64,000 nt of DNA, taken from contig NC_054866.1 in the NCBI RefSeq assembly GCF_018320785.1, positions 34,511,000-34,574,999 on the forward strand, given 5' to 3'. Source of the DNA: Cheilinus undulatus (lineage: Eukaryota > Chordata > Actinopteri > Labriformes > Labridae). Of this stretch, positions 25,506-46,500 are shown in pieces. Both the position numbers and the translations under genes were made by a program. The notes beneath the pieces are model-generated. The model was not told where the DNA came from and made no database searches. It saw only the letters and a list, made by a program, of their open reading frames with translations. Within the stretch, counting starts at the first letter, position 1. The number at the start of each line of letters is the position of its first letter.

Positions 25506-25511
25506 TTTAAT
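25506..25511 (-). terminator. Likely thyn1 poly(A) signal (ATTAAA)
   Basis: On the - strand ATTAAA lies about 50 bp after the thyn1 stop and is followed by T/G-rich sequence (ATGTTTTGTCTTC). This implies a very short 3' UTR. Confidence 0.45.
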
Positions 25512-25561
25512 GATATTTACACAAGATAAAACACATAAAACTACGTTGCTAGGTCTCATCC

Positions 25562-27166
25562 TCACAAAGGTTCCTCATCCTCCAAACCCAGGATAAAGTC
25601 AAACTCCTCTGCAGATAAAAAAGCACAACTGTCATTATGGGCTTAAAGGAGAAAAATGTTTGACACATTCTTTAGCTAGACAACAGTTGTCTCATTAACA
25701 CTGCATGTACAAAAAAGTTGCATGTTGTGTTTCACGCACATGGGATGCAAAAAAATCAATGCGTTCTCAGAATATGCAGACCATCCCTCAACCTCTGACA
25801 TTTGATGGTGCCAAATTACTGCAATACACCAAATGTGGTCAAACAGCTTTTCCTCCCTGCTCAATGAGCTACAGTTGCATCTCAAAATTTGAATATTACA
25901 AAAAAGATTTTTTTTTTTTTTGCTGTAATTCAAAAAGTTAAACTTCCATATAGTCTAGATTCATCTTCTACAAAATGAAATATTTTCAAAACTTTTTTGT
26001 TTTCCTCTGGGTGATCACGGTTTTCATCTCACAAAAATCCAGTATTTCAGAAAATTAAAATATCACAAAAATGATTGATAATAAAGAAATGTTGACCAGT
26101 TGACCAATTTGGTATGGATTCTTTGCACCATTTTTCACAAGAGGCCCCAGGTGTCTTTACGTACCAGCTGTCAGTGGCTGCACAGAGAGCCTGGCCCTCG
26201 TAAAAAGTGCCATGTCCTTCAGAGGCCCTCCTTTGGCACAATGTTGCTGGTGATACTTTTTCAGCTCAGACAGGGAAATAAAACGCTTCATCATCCTCTG
26301 ATACTGGACGTCTACCTGAGAGAGAAAAATAAAACTTCAGCTTTCAGGCTTGATTTTCATCAGCTATTGTACTTTATACTCCTGAAAAATCTTACCATGC
26401 TCCACTTAGGGTTGTCAGGTTTACTGGACGCATCGTAATGCACGTCTTTCTTATCAAACTGAGTGTGGTCCACATAAGCTTCCTTTACAATCTACATCAG
26501 GGAGGAATTACAGTTGGATATTAAGTCTGTCTTTGTATGAAGCATTATAAAATAATCAGCAGGGAGAGAAAAGGATTTACTTTCATGACTCCAGCTATCC
26601 CTGGTTCCTTGCAGTTGCTGTGATAAAAGAAAGACAACTGCCCTGCTTTCATCTGCCTCATGAAATTGCGTGCCTGTAGAGGATGGGTAATTTAGTGAGG
26701 CATTTCAGAAGACAGATATATAATGGAGAAATAAGTATCTGCTGTACCTGATAATTGCGGACGCCGTCCCAGCAGCCTGTCTGATCAGGCAGAGCCTTCA
26801 GATCCTCAATCCCAAACTGCAAAATGAACCAGAAGATTCAGAAGAGTGCAGGACAAGTTAAAAGTGTACTGGAGAGGCTGATGATGCTCTGTACCTTCAC
26901 ATCAATGCCATTCTCAAAGCGGCTCTCAGGCTCAGACTTCATCAGCCAGTGAGAGTACTCAGGAGAGGCTTTTGAGCTGTCTTTGGTTACTTTCTTTTTA
27001 GCTCTAACTGTTTCTTCTGCACACTCTTCATCTTTTCCTGTTGTTGAGAGGAACATGGTCACTCAAAAGGTCCAAACATGGACAAGACATTTTAACTCAA
27101 GAATTTACTTAACTTACCTGGTTTTTCTGTTTTCCCCTTCACTCTGGTCCTTTTCTTTGGTGGCAT
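25562..27166 (-). CDS. thyn1: Thymocyte nuclear protein 1 (EVE-domain protein)
   Basis: THYN1 is a small nuclear protein with an EVE domain, a PUA-like fold linked to binding of modified nucleic-acid bases. Coding exons in order of transcription: 27166-27118, 27037-26895, 26816-26748, 26673-26581, 26491-26396, 26315-26165 and 25608-25562. All junction phases agree and yield 215 aa (human is 225). The N terminus is basic (MPPKKRTRVKGK), a likely nuclear signal. The EVE domain runs from about residue 46 (HWLMKSEPESRFENG) through CWDGVRNYQARNFMRQM, FFYHSNCKEPGIAGVMKIVK, DASSKPDNPKWSMVDVQY and LKDMALFTRARLSVQPLT. The tail is EEFDFILGLEDEEPL. The start is the only in-frame ATG of the first coding exon. 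It converges with vps26b and diverges from acad8. Confidence 0.96.
25871..26095. mobile_element. Terminal fragment of a Tc1-like transposon in the last thyn1 intron
   Basis: Begins TA-CAGTTGCATCTCAAAATTT, then GAATATTACAAAA, the kind of terminal sequence seen on many fish Tc1-like elements. It continues with AGATTCATCTTCTACAAAATG and AAATATCACAAAAATGATTG. Only one end is present and no transposase is seen. Confidence 0.65.
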
Positions 27167-28760
27167 TTCCCACGGTCAATAAAGAGGGACTTACAGAACT
27201 AGGGCCCGCCAGATATTGGATTTTTAAACAAATTACCTATTCTGATAAGACAGAAAACATTATCAACTTCTCACATGGCAGCTGGTATTAAGTTTGTACA
27301 AGGACATGAGAGTAGAAATGTTCTCAAAATGTGCTGTTGTAATGCCCTACAGCATGCAACTGCAGACAGCTTATCATAAAAAAGTCTGTTTGATATGCCA
27401 CATAATGAAACTAATTTTAAAGAACTTTAACTTTTACAACAATAACTTAGAGTTTCCTGCAATACCATGGAAAAACACATTGCCTTATCATTAAATCATC
27501 CAATCAGGGTTGTCACAATACCAACATTTCAAACTTTGATATATTAGTAAAAACCACAAGGTATCAACATTTCTTCTCAGTCAAAATATTTATACCTTTT
27601 GGCGTCAAAAGAATCCATATGCATTCATAATTGGGGTTTTGAAACTCCCACACACTGTAGATCATCAACTAAAGTAATAATATTTAGTGGATATATTCCT
27701 CTCCTACACTCCTATCTTATTAAATAGATGAGGTTTTGGTATTTTTTAGAAATACTCCCTAAACTCCACTAACTTATTTGTCCACACAGCAATTATTTAC
27801 AGCTGATATAAGCTGTTTTTTTAGCCAAAATATTGGTTGTAAACATTGGCAGATTCTCATCTCTGCCAATACCAGTATTTCACTTTTTAAGCTAATATGC
27901 ATCTCTACTATATTAATCAATCATTAAAATGCCAGAGATTGTTTCACTGTGAAATACATGGAGTCAACTAATGTTATATTAAACTTTATTTGACAACTAA
28001 ACACTAACATGTAGTCTGCAAGAAAAACTGGATGACAATGCATTGATTGCTTATGTTAATGATGTTTTTAGTAGACAAATGCTCATATTGCTAAAATTAA
28101 ATGATGAAGTAGGGATTTATCGCGAGAACAGTATGATACTTTGATAAAGCGATAAATCGGCATATTATGTGACGATATTTTGTTTGCATGTGTGTGCTTT
28201 ATTTGTTTAAGATGTGCTTTAGTTAATCAGGCATTTTCTTTGCAGGATATGCCAATAAAATAGAATTAAATCAACTCTGGACCTTTTAGATTAAGTATAC
28301 CCACTTAAACCAACACAAACGTCCTGCAGTGATTTATTAGGGGAGGACTTGCAAACTGACAGTGTAAACATTTTTAGGCCACATCCTCAGCTCTACCAGC
28401 TCTACCAGTACTCAGGTAGACAGCCAACCCCCAATAGGCCTACTGTTAAACTCGTGTTAAAACCAGGTTAAAACCTCAAAACACGGCATTACATCTCACG
28501 ATCATCACTCTTAAACGGAGAAAAGCCGATTAACCCGACGTGTGTTCCCAATAACAACTAATCTGTTGTCTAATTTGGATTTTGTTCTCTTATATAGCAA
28601 AACTACATCTTTTGACAACATTTCTAGCACCGCATTACGCTCACCTTTACCAAGTTTACCTTTTGCTTCACCGAGTCGCAAATCTATACGGAACATGGGT
28701 TTCCCTCGGTTTCCCTCCATGTAAGACGTCTTCTTCGTCTTGTTGTAGTGCACCATTAAG
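27167..28760. other. thyn1 upstream region, possible non-coding first exon
   Basis: The thyn1 ATG exon may be preceded by an intron. On the - strand a candidate acceptor (gccctag) lies about 35 bp upstream of the ATG. Around 28510-28760 there is a CpG-containing block with donor-like GTAAAC/GTAAAG sites that could be a 5' UTR exon. The dispersed repeat of 16.5 kb recurs at 27790-27905. Confidence 0.35.
27790..27905. repeat. Short dispersed repeat (ATATTTACAGCTGATAT type), copy 2
   Basis: CAATTATTTACAGCTGATAT, then TTTAGCCAAAATATTGG and TTTCACTTTTTAAGC, in the same order as the copy at 16536-16672. Confidence 0.5.
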
Positions 28761-29375
28761 TTTCAATGTGCTCATTACTGCTCATTCAGGCCAAAAGACG
28801 AAATACAAAAGTGGATTTGATGTTTGCAATCCAGTTTTTACAGTACTATATTTGAATGGCAAATGGCAATTTGAAATGGCAATTATGCATCGGAAAAATG
28901 TGGATTTCGCAAATGCTTATTTTACTTTGATTTTTAAGTATGTGCCTACATATCCTATCCTTTTTAAATCACTTGTTACTTTTACCCTTTCCATAAATGA
29001 AATGTTTGAGCTGTCAGTAATAAATGATGAATAAAAGACGTGTTAAATTTCACGACGAATAAAATTTTCCCTTAGCAGAATAACCCATCTCTTTAAATAC
29101 CTTACTTTATTTTTCACTTTAAATGATTTGTTGTTGCTAAATTCTTTTGCATTACATGCGTTTTTATCACATTCACTTTTGCCATTTAGTTTGTGTGCAC
29201 TTTCCCCCACCCCCCCTTCATACATATCCAGTGCATCAAATAAATGTTAAATCTGCTTTTCCGTCATGAAGACAGTCAACGCTTGCCGCAGACTTCATCA
29301 AGGGACAGCAGACTAACTACATTTCCCAGCAGCGTTTGCGGTAGAACGCTTGTGACATAACTCAGCAAGGTAAAC
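28760..29375 (+). promoter_or_regulatory. Shared region between divergent thyn1 and acad8
   Basis: The two start codons are 2.2 kb apart and point away from each other. The acad8-proximal 100 bp carries the motif ACTACATTTCCCAGCAG (29316-29332), close to the ZNF143/Staf site ACTACAATTCCCAGAATGC. The acad8 ATG follows 44 bp after the motif ends, so transcription probably starts near or within it. Confidence 0.5.
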
Positions 29376-37074
<7,699 letters not shown>

Positions 37075-37617
37075 TAAAGAATCTCTGGATCTTCAGTGGC
37101 GACCATGTTTTTATGGTCTCTGGTTTGTTACTGTGTGACTGGTTTCCTGAAGTGCCCTCTGTATCAAAGGCTCTTGGAACAATTAAGGGTGAACCACTCG
37201 TTATAAATTGTGTTATTTTCAGCTACTAAAGATTAGTATTTTTTTATTTCTGTTCACTGAGGTGCCTCACTCATGAGATGTATCAGTAACCACTGCTCAG
37301 ATGACTTTTCAAATAGCACCACCTGTTGGTCAGACTTAATGTATACATTTCTAATCACACTGAGTGCTGTACATATAGTATCCTATAAAATCAATGCTCA
37401 TATGTTTGAATGATAGGTAGAATAATAGAGGGAAGCATTATATTCTAATGTGCCAACATTTAGCTCTTTAGAATGCAAAAACTGTGGAAAGGACTGAAAA
37501 AAAGAGTATTCTTGAGGTACTTTTTGGTGAGATTTTCATGCAATCATAGAATTAAACAAGGAAAATACCAAGGCACTCTTTATAAACAATTAAAACGCCT
37601 TTATTCTCATGACATGG

Positions 37618-38239
37618 TCATCCACCCATTTTCTTCCGCTTATCTGAGGTTGGATAAGCTGGTGAATTAAGTCAACCTAGACGTCACACTTCCCAGCAAT
37701 GTTTCCAGTTCTTCCTGAGGGATTCAGAAAGACTCCCAGGCCAGATGTGATATACAGTAAATCCCTCCAGCAAGTTTTGGGTCTTCCCAGGGGTCTCCTC
37801 CCAGTTGGAAGTGCCTGGAAGACCTTCAAAGGGAAGCGACCAGGAGGCATCCTGATCAGATGCCTGAATCTTCTCAACCGACTTTCCGATGTGAAGGAGC
37901 AATTGATCTACTTTGAGATTCCCCTGGAAGTCAGAGATCCTCACCTTATCTCTAAGGCTGAGCCCAGCCACCCGCCTAAGGAATCCCATTTGAACCTCTT
38001 GTACCGGTGGTCTTATCCTCTCATTTATTACCCAGAGCTCATGACTTTAGGTGAGGGTTGGAACAAAGATCGACCGGTAAATTGATAGCTTTGCCTTCCG
38101 GCTCAGCTCCCTCTTCGTTACAGCGCATGCAAAACTGCTAACTCAATCTCACGGTCCATTCTGTGCTTACTCGTGAATAAGACCTTGAGATGGTGGAAAT
38201 CCTTGACTTGGGGCAAAGACTCCCCACCCAGGGAGAGCA
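37618..38239 (-). mobile_element. 5'-truncated LINE fragment with target duplication, in the acad8 3' region
   Basis: Flanked by the exact direct repeat ATGACATGG (37609-37617 and 38240-38248). On the - strand it encodes pieces of the C-terminal region of a non-LTR reverse transcriptase, including LRRVAGLSLRDKVR and HLIRMPPGR. It ends with a short tail (GGAAGAAAATGGGTGGATGA). Frameshifts and stops are present. The tail suggests an RTE-like LINE, but the clade is not certain. Confidence 0.75.
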
Positions 38240-39455
38240 ATGACATGGCCATGTAGACCTTATAAACACATCTCTATGCATTTTAGAAAGTCAGTTCATC
38301 ATGCTGATTAAGTCTTGATACTGAAACGTTGGGATTTTTTCTTGTTTAATTCTAAGTAGCTCTTTGGCATAATAAATAACCTACCAAGTACCACACACAA
38401 AGTTCAGTTGAAACTGACGCAGTTATTTGGTCATCAAACAGGACTCAGAGAAAGTTAAATTGTACATTGATGATGTCAAGCTCTGTTTCTGTAATATTTC
38501 AGTATGATCTATGTGCTGGACTGACTAATGTACCAACATTTACATGCTGCTAACATGGAAATGGTCCATGAATTTGTCACTACATATGCTCTCATGCTTC
38601 CTCTCATGCAGTTTAAAAATATAAAATGTTTATTTATAGAAATACTTTCCCCGAAGCTTCTAGAGTGGCTGTGGAGTTTCAGCCTACTTTTCATCAATAA
38701 TGTGCTCTTTACAGCAGTTTCACTCAGAACTGTGGAGAGCACTGGATCATTTTTTCCATGTGTTAAAGGTACAATACGCTAAATTTTTGCACTAAATGTG
38801 TAAATTAATAAGAATATCACTAAACCTTTGTTATATTTGAAGTAATGGCATAACTTCAAATATTTTGAAATCTTTCAAAGCCAGATAGATTCTTATTTTT
38901 TTTAGTTGCAATAGTCCATGTCTACTGGAGCAAACTGTTGTTCTGTTGCTTTACCTTATTCATGTTTCATGCTGCTTACTTGTTATGGATTATTCTCTCA
39001 CACAAATTCAAGAAACTCCTATCACTCCCATGATTTTATGCCACCATTGATGTCACTTTTTGTTAACTTTTTGATTGAGAACCCCCTGGTGGTGGAGTTA
39101 ACATACCAAGTGTATAAAGAATAGAACAGCCCCAGTGTAAAATAAGAACAATGAATAGTTATTTAGCCAAAATTCAAGTGCAGTCTCAGCTTTTGAAGTG
39201 GTCCGTTAGATCTTTGTTATGGTCATGGTTACTGTATTGTTGGTGTACTGTGGGTTCTGTAGAATTGTTATAAACATGCATATCTTAAGTTCTAAGAGAG
39301 CAAACAAACATTTTTGGACAATGGATTAAAAATGTTTGGATGCTTGTCTTTTAGGGCTTCCGTAGTGACTTCCTATTACAGATATGCACTTTAAATGTGA
39401 GGTGGGTTGTGTGTTGAAATGTTACTTTGCAAATTATATTTGCTGATCACACTCC

Positions 39456-39461
39456 AATAAA
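39456..39461 (+). terminator. Probable acad8 poly(A) signal (AATAAA)
   Basis: AATAAA followed about 35-60 bp later by a strong GT-rich element (TTGCGTGGTGTGCATGAGTG). If used, the acad8 3' UTR is about 2.4 kb and contains the LINE fragment. No better + strand signal was noticed closer to the stop. Confidence 0.5.
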
Positions 39462-39563
39462 ATATTCTCAGCTTTCATAAAAGAAATCAGCTTTCTTGGC
39501 ACCTTGCGTGGTGTGCATGAGTGAAAATGAAAAGTGATGCTAAAATCAAACACTATGGAACAC

Positions 39564-39569
39564 TTTATT
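39564..39569 (-). terminator. Probable esam poly(A) signal (AATAAA on - strand)
   Basis: On the - strand AATAAA lies about 0.93 kb past the esam stop and is followed by T/G-rich sequence (AGTGTTTGATTTTAGC). It faces the acad8 signal across about 100 bp. Confidence 0.55.
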
Positions 39570-40502
39570 GAAAAATCGTCAACAATCAAAACTGCATAAA
39601 AGTGCTACATTAAGCATTACATCATTAAAACATCTCTTCCAAAGCAATCTGCAAAGTTTTCCTCCACACAAACAAGGCCATCAGTGATATCCTTCCTCAA
39701 CTGACAGCCTTGTGCATTCACAGTATGTACTGTATATTCGGTCATACCAAGCACTTTTGAACAAAAGAGTCAGAAACCATCAACTTCAACAATGTTGTAC
39801 TCACTATTTGGTTACATTCCAACTACCATAACAGGCAAAAATACTCAGAGTATGTGCTCTCAGTACACAACCATCTTCTGAAACCATACTGACAGAAACA
39901 CAGCAGGTTAGATAAAAAACAAACCTTATATGAGCAAAAATCAAAGTTGGTTAAATAAAAGTGAGACATTTTTAAGGTAAATACCTGATTTGTGACTTTG
40001 CTGGGTCTGTTTGAACTAGTGCAGTTAGCCTGAGAGAAGTGACTGAAAAGCGACCCTTTAACAGCAGCCAGGAACAGTGAAACAGAAAGAAAAGTATAAA
40101 CTTCCTTTATTATACAAATGTAGCCAAAACTTTATATTTTGGATAAACTGCATAACTTTGCCCAAACTTAAATGTTCAGTGTGGTTTCTTCAGTCACACT
40201 GGGTTAAAATTAGGTTATTCTTAAAAATAATTGGCATTATTTTAAATGTTTCCCACCTAAATGACAAAGGGGTATCATTTTAAGACCTCTGTACAGGTGT
40301 GTAAATAAAAATATATTTCTCTTTAGTGAGCCAGAGCGCAGCATACAAAAAAAAATCAAAATAAAAGAAGGGAGAGTTTGTGCAAATGTCGCACAAACCA
40401 CCCGTGAAACTGTCATCTCAGGTCTTTATGGAGAAAAGTGCTTTTTTCCCATTTCAAGGCGTGCCACACCCACATGGTCCTTTTTTGTCTCTCTCCCCCC
40501 GG
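39570..40502 (-). other. esam 3' UTR
   Basis: Sequence between the esam stop and its probable poly(A) signal. It is AT-rich and no repeat family was recognised in it. Confidence 0.5.
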
Positions 40503-43500
40503 CTACACCAGAGAGCCAGCTTGACTCTGGGCGGGAACCATGACAGCCACGGCCCCCATGCGTGTCAGGGTGGAAGAGCGGACCTGTGGGGACACAGCAG
40601 TGAGTGGCGGTGGCACCTGAGGCTGAGCGCCTTCAGTCCTGTTGGGGACAGCAACCGCAGGGCCCCTCAGCATCTGTGGAGGGGCCCCATTTGTTGTTGA
40701 TGGTCGCTTTAGCTTCTGCATTGGCGTTCCCCCGAGGTTGTAACCAGGAAGTCCCTGCAGCGTGTTGCCTTCCCCGGGCCGTAGCTGGTATGCGTTGATC
40801 ACTGAGCTGGCGTCTGAGGCCGACATGGGGGAGTATGGGTAGTGGAAGTTTGGAGCGTGGGGGTCTCGGGGTCGAGGACTGGTTGCTATGGAGGAAAGCG
40901 TGCCATTCTTGGATACAGTGTCGGAGCCAGTGTTGCTCTTGGCCCATGAAACTCGCTTCGGCGCCTGAGCATCCTCCCTGAGAGAGAAGACAGAGAGGGA
41001 GAGAGCAAAGAATCATAAATAATGAAAAAGAGACAGAAAATGTAAAAGAAAATTCAAATCAAGAACACCCCCTTTGGTATGATGTAGTTCAGTAAGATGA
41101 TCATCAAAATGACCTGCGAATAATTAATGTGAAAAACTCAAACATCTTGGATACCAAAAACAAAGGGCAAGAATGATAAGTTAATCTCATACTTGATCTC
41201 ATTGGCTATCTCCTCCTCAGAGTCCCGCTTCCTCCTCAGGATGAATATAAGGAAAAGCACCATGGCCACCAGTCCCACTATGGACCCTAGAGTAGCCGCT
41301 GCAACTACGCCTGCATTAGAAGCTGGGAAGAAGAGCAGGGGTCAGTTCTAACACATTAAGAGAGTCTGAGCTGTTTTAGCCGTGTTAGAGTAGTTGAGTT
41401 TCTGCTGTGTACGTACAGGTGATGACCTCCAGGTTAATGGAGCAGCTGTCGGAGCCCGCCGTGTTGCTGGCTCTGCAGATGTACTTCCCTGACATGCTTT
41501 TAGTGAGGTTGCTGAGCCTGAGGGTGCCGTGTCTCTCATCTGTAAACACAACCACATAGTTACACACAACACAATCATGTATTCATGGGCATCCAGAAAA
41601 CTATGCAGGTCCACATTAAATTATACTACAGTACAAGATTAGGGACACACAATACCAGAAACAAACACGGCTCTACTATAATACTGCAAGAATGAACTGC
41701 ATGGAAAAATGCTTATGAAAGTAGTTACATAGGACAAACAGTACAAATAATGAAGATAATTCTGCGCATTTGAGCTCTGGATTTTCATATTTCTGCATTA
41801 TATAAAATTTAATGACACCAATAGTGCCCTCTACCCATGTTTTTTGTGATGTTTGACACTGAAAGTGCAGTATATAAATTAAAAACATTACACTGGCTTA
41901 CGTTACATCAAAACAGACTAACCAGATAATGTAATTGTGTGATGACAGTAACACAAGTGATGCTGAATGTTGACTTATCTGTTGTTCAAATGCATGTGTG
42001 GTAACCTCAGCTCTAACATACTAAATTTAGTCTGGTAGAATCTAGTTAAGTAGTTACGCTAGGTTAAATGTGTTAGCTAAATAGCTGATTTGTAAACATA
42101 AAAATAAGGGGAGGTGGATGATGCTAGGAGCAGCCACCACAGATGACAATGGCTGGCAATGACAATGCTAACCTGGCAGAGAACCACATGATGCCACAGA
42201 TCAGTGGTTCCCAGATAGTGTTATAATGTAACCCCTGTTTAAGAGGATACAGTGCTGTGAAAAAGTATTTGCCCCCTTTCTGATTCCTGAGTTTTATCAC
42301 ACTTAAATGTTTCAGATAATCAAACCAATTTTAGTATCTCACAAAGGCAACCCAAGTAAATAGAAAATGCAGTTTTTAAATGATGATTTTATTTATTAAG
42401 GGAAAAAATCCAAAACGATCTGGCCCTGTGTGAAAAAGTAATTGCTCCCTGAACCTAATAACTGGTTGTGCCACCCTTGGCAGCAATAACTGAAATCAAG
42501 CGTTTGCAGTAACTGGTGATGAGTGTTTCTCATCACTGTGGAGGAATTTTGGCCCACTCTCCTTCACAGAATTGTGTTACCTCAGGCATATTGGAAGGTT
42601 TCTGAGCAGAGCATGAACTGCTGTTTAAGGTCACACCACAACATCTCAATTGGATTGGAGTATAGACTTTGATGTGGCCACTCCAGAACCTTAAATTTTG
42701 TGTTGTTTTTTTTTTTTAGCCATTCAGCAGTGGACTTGCTTGAGTGCTTGAGCTTGAGGGCATGAACTGATGGCCAGACATTGGCCTTCAGGATTTTCTG
42801 GCAGACAGCAGAATTCATTGTTCCATCAATCACAGCAAGTGGTCCTGGTCCTGAAGCAGCAAAGCAGCCCCAGACCATCACACTGCCACCACCATGTTTG
42901 ACTGTTGGCATGATGTTCTTTTTATCAAATTCTGTGTTATTTTTACACCAGATGTAACGGGACTCAAACCTTCCAAAAAGTTCAACTTTTGTCTCATCAG
43001 TGCACAGAATATTTCTCCAAAAATCTTGAGCATCATCAAGATGTTTCTTAGCAATTGTGAGACGAGCCTTTGTGTTCTTTTTTGTCAACAGTGGTTTTGG
43101 CCTTGGAACTCTCCCATGATGCCATTTTTGCCCAGTGTCTTTCTTATGGTTGAGTCATGAACTCTGACCTTAACTGAGGCCAGTGAGGCCTACAGTTATT
43201 TGGATGTTGTTCTGGGTATTTTGTGACCTCCTGGATGAGTCGTCGTTGCACTCTTGGAGTAATTTTGGTTGGCTGACCACTCCTGGGAAGGTTCACCACT
43301 GTTCCCAGTTTTCTCCATTTGTGGATAATGTCTCTGATTGTGGTTCGCTGGAGTCCCAAAGCCTTGAAAATGGCTTTTTAACCTTTTCTAGACCGACAGA
43401 TTTCAATCACTTTGTTTCTCATTTGTTCATGAATTTCTTTGGATCGTGGCATGATGCGTTTCTTTTTGAGATCTTGTAGCCTACTTCACTTTGTCGGACA

Positions 43501-46500
43501 GCTTCTATTTAAGTGATTTCTTGATTCAACAAATCTGGCGGTAATCAGGTCCGGGTGTGGCCAGTGAAATTGAACTCAGCATTCGAAGAACTGTGGTTAG
43601 TCACAGTTGACTCATGCTTTAACAAGGAGGCCAATTACTTTTTCACACAGGGCCAGATAGGTTTGGATTTATTTTTCCTTTAATAAATAAAATCATCATT
43701 TAGAAACTGCATTTTGTATTTATTTGGGTTGTCTGTGTGAGGTATTAAAATCATTTTAATGATCCAAAACATTTAAGTATGATAAATATGCAAAAAAAAA
43801 TCAGGAATCAGAAAGGATCAAATAAATCAATCTATGCTTGTATAGTGCCAATTTATAACCAAAGTTATCTCAAGACACTTTACACAGAGAGCAGGTGTAA
43901 ACCCTATCCTATGTTGCGGCCTATTTGAATAGACCATCGTTAATCATCAATATCATAATAAAGACAGTACTGTATTATAATAATCATTATCCCCCTGCTT
44001 TAAACAATCCAGTCCCCTTATAGCTCCATTGTGTGCACCATTCATGGTATTTCTGGATCATTTGTCACTGATTCCAAACATTAATCCAGCATTAATCCAC
44101 CGCTGGGCTTTATCCAATAACTACAGTATAGAGTTTGGCTTTGGTACATTTTCATGCCTGATGATTCTGCAGTCTCGTGCCATTATAATATTGGTCAGCA
44201 TTTTTTGTTTTATTATGTTCCCATGCCAAGGTCAAGTGTGCCTTCAACTGTGGGTATTTCCCTTCAACAGAATCTCCTCTCCCTCTCCCATCTGGCTTAA
44301 AAATGCTGAGTTGTTGCAAACACACGCTGCAGAAAAAATAAACAAGCTTTATGGGGACTTATCACAACAAATCCTCTGAAATCCAATCTTAGACATCACA
44401 TTGCTGCATGTCTTCTGCTGATGCGTTTCTGCTTTCGTGGGGAGGTAAGGAGAGGCAGAGTGGGTGTGAGCGTCCACTCTGTGGAAACACGCTGACTTAA
44501 ACTGATGTTCGGTCAGTTGGGTGTCTTGTAAGTGTTCATGCATGCCTGCCGCTCTTTGCACAGAGTCAATCCCTGCAAAGAGAAAAGTAATGCAACCCTG
44601 GGCCTCATCCAAATCATCCCAGATGAAGAGGCAGGGTTCACATTATGCCAGCAAGCAACATATTGCCACAAGGGAAAAGAAAATCCGTAACAATCATTGT
44701 CTCAAAACAGCTGTCTTCATCCCAAAGTTTGGGCTGCTGTAGCTTGGACTGATTTTTTCTTTTTCTCCTGCACCATCTGCTGTTACACCATGAGTGCTGT
44801 TCACATGAAAAGGTGCACACAAAGGACAGCAAATCTGTTTCAATAACGATTTTAGTGTTGTATAAAGGTCTATCTTAATGAGGGCATCAGAGATGGTATG
44901 TTGTCTTTGCTGTTGATGAGCCTGCTTATATTAAAAAACAACCATGTATCTGGGGATGTATGATGCATGACAATATGTTTCTTTATTCAAAAAAAAAAAA
45001 AAATAACAAGGAAACATGAAAAAGTGCAGATATCATGTCCTGACATTTACAGCAACTGTAGACCTGGAGATAACACCTGCAGATCTGCATTTCTCCACCA
45101 TAACTGCCCACAAAACTAATATCAGAAGTCCTGCCCCTTTCTTGATTTTGGTTGGTTAACAAAGGAGAAGTGACACTGAGAGTGCTGTAAGTGCTGTGAT
45201 GGAAACGGCTGCCATTGGGTGTTTTAGCACTGTATACTGAAAAGGCTGGACCACTGGTTTTGCATTTAAAGTGAGCGCTGTGCTCTCAAAAACAGCATCT
45301 GTAGACACACAGCCTTAAGCAGTAGAATTGTAAAAGCATGAGTAAAACACTTAATGCACCATTAACTTATCTATACGTCATTTATAAACACAATTACAAA
45401 TGCTTTATTGATGCATTAGTGAAGGAGTACAGTTAGAATTATTGGTTGAGGTAGCGGTTCCTAAACTCTTTCTGCTGGCCCCCCCTCTGGTAGATGAAAC
45501 ATTCTCAAGCCCCCCTACCCTAAATACACATCTATACTGAAGCATGCAGTATATATAAAAAAAAAAAAAACAAAGAAAAAACATATATGGACAAAAGTAT
45601 TAGGCCACACCTGCTAATAACTGAATTCAGGTATTTCAATCAAACCTGTTGCCAGAGTTGTAACAAATCAAGCACCTAGTCATGCAGTCTCCTTTTGCAA
45701 ACATTTGTGATAATAAATGTAATGTTCTGAAGAGCTCAGTGACTTCACATGTGGATTAGTTTTGCAATAAGACCGTGAAATTTCATCCCTGTTGGAAATT
45801 CCACAGTCAACTGTAAGTGATATTAGAAAGTGGAAGAATTTAGGAACAACAGCAACTAAGACATTTTGGAAAATGCTATGCTTCCAACTTTGTGGCAACA
45901 GTTTGAGGAAGGCCCTTTCCTCTTCCGACATGACTGTACCCAAGTGTACAAAGCAAGGACTAAAAAAACATGGTTTGACGAGTTTGATGTGGAAGAACTT
46001 GACTGGCCTGTACAGAGCCCTGACCCGATTGAGCACCTTTGGGATTGCAAGCCAGGCCTTCTGGTCCAACATCAATTCCCAATGTCATAAATGCTCTCCA
46101 GAATAAATGGGCACAAATTCCCACAGAAACACTTCAAAATCTGTTGGGAAGCCTTCCAAGAAGAGTGGAGTTGTGAAAGGAGGGCAATTCCAAATTAAAG
46201 TGCATGTATCTGAATATAGTGTCATTACAGCCCCTGTTGGTGTAATGACCTGTTGGCCAAATACTTTTGTCCATATACATGAGGACAATGTGCCCAAAGG
46301 AAGTAGTATGGCTCTCTCTTTAATACCCACTGTCTGATGAATGATATTGAAAATACTCTTTGCATATAATAGACATGTAATCCAAAGACATTAATTTCTA
46401 CCATAAACGATGGTACAACTATTTGTCTTATTTAATATCTGCTTCTTTTTTTCTTTTTTACATTCTGTTTATTGTTTTTTGCAAATAAAACAAAGACACA

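Noticed and set aside
28511-29034. Overlapping open frames on both strands near the thyn1-acad8 promoter (81 and 150 aa)
   Set aside because: No similarity to any family I know and no splice link giving a plausible protein; at most part of a thyn1 5' UTR exon.
45460-45520. hAT-like end (GCGGTTCCTAAACTCTTTCT)
   Set aside because: Resembles one hAT-type terminus, but no matching opposite end or target duplication was found.
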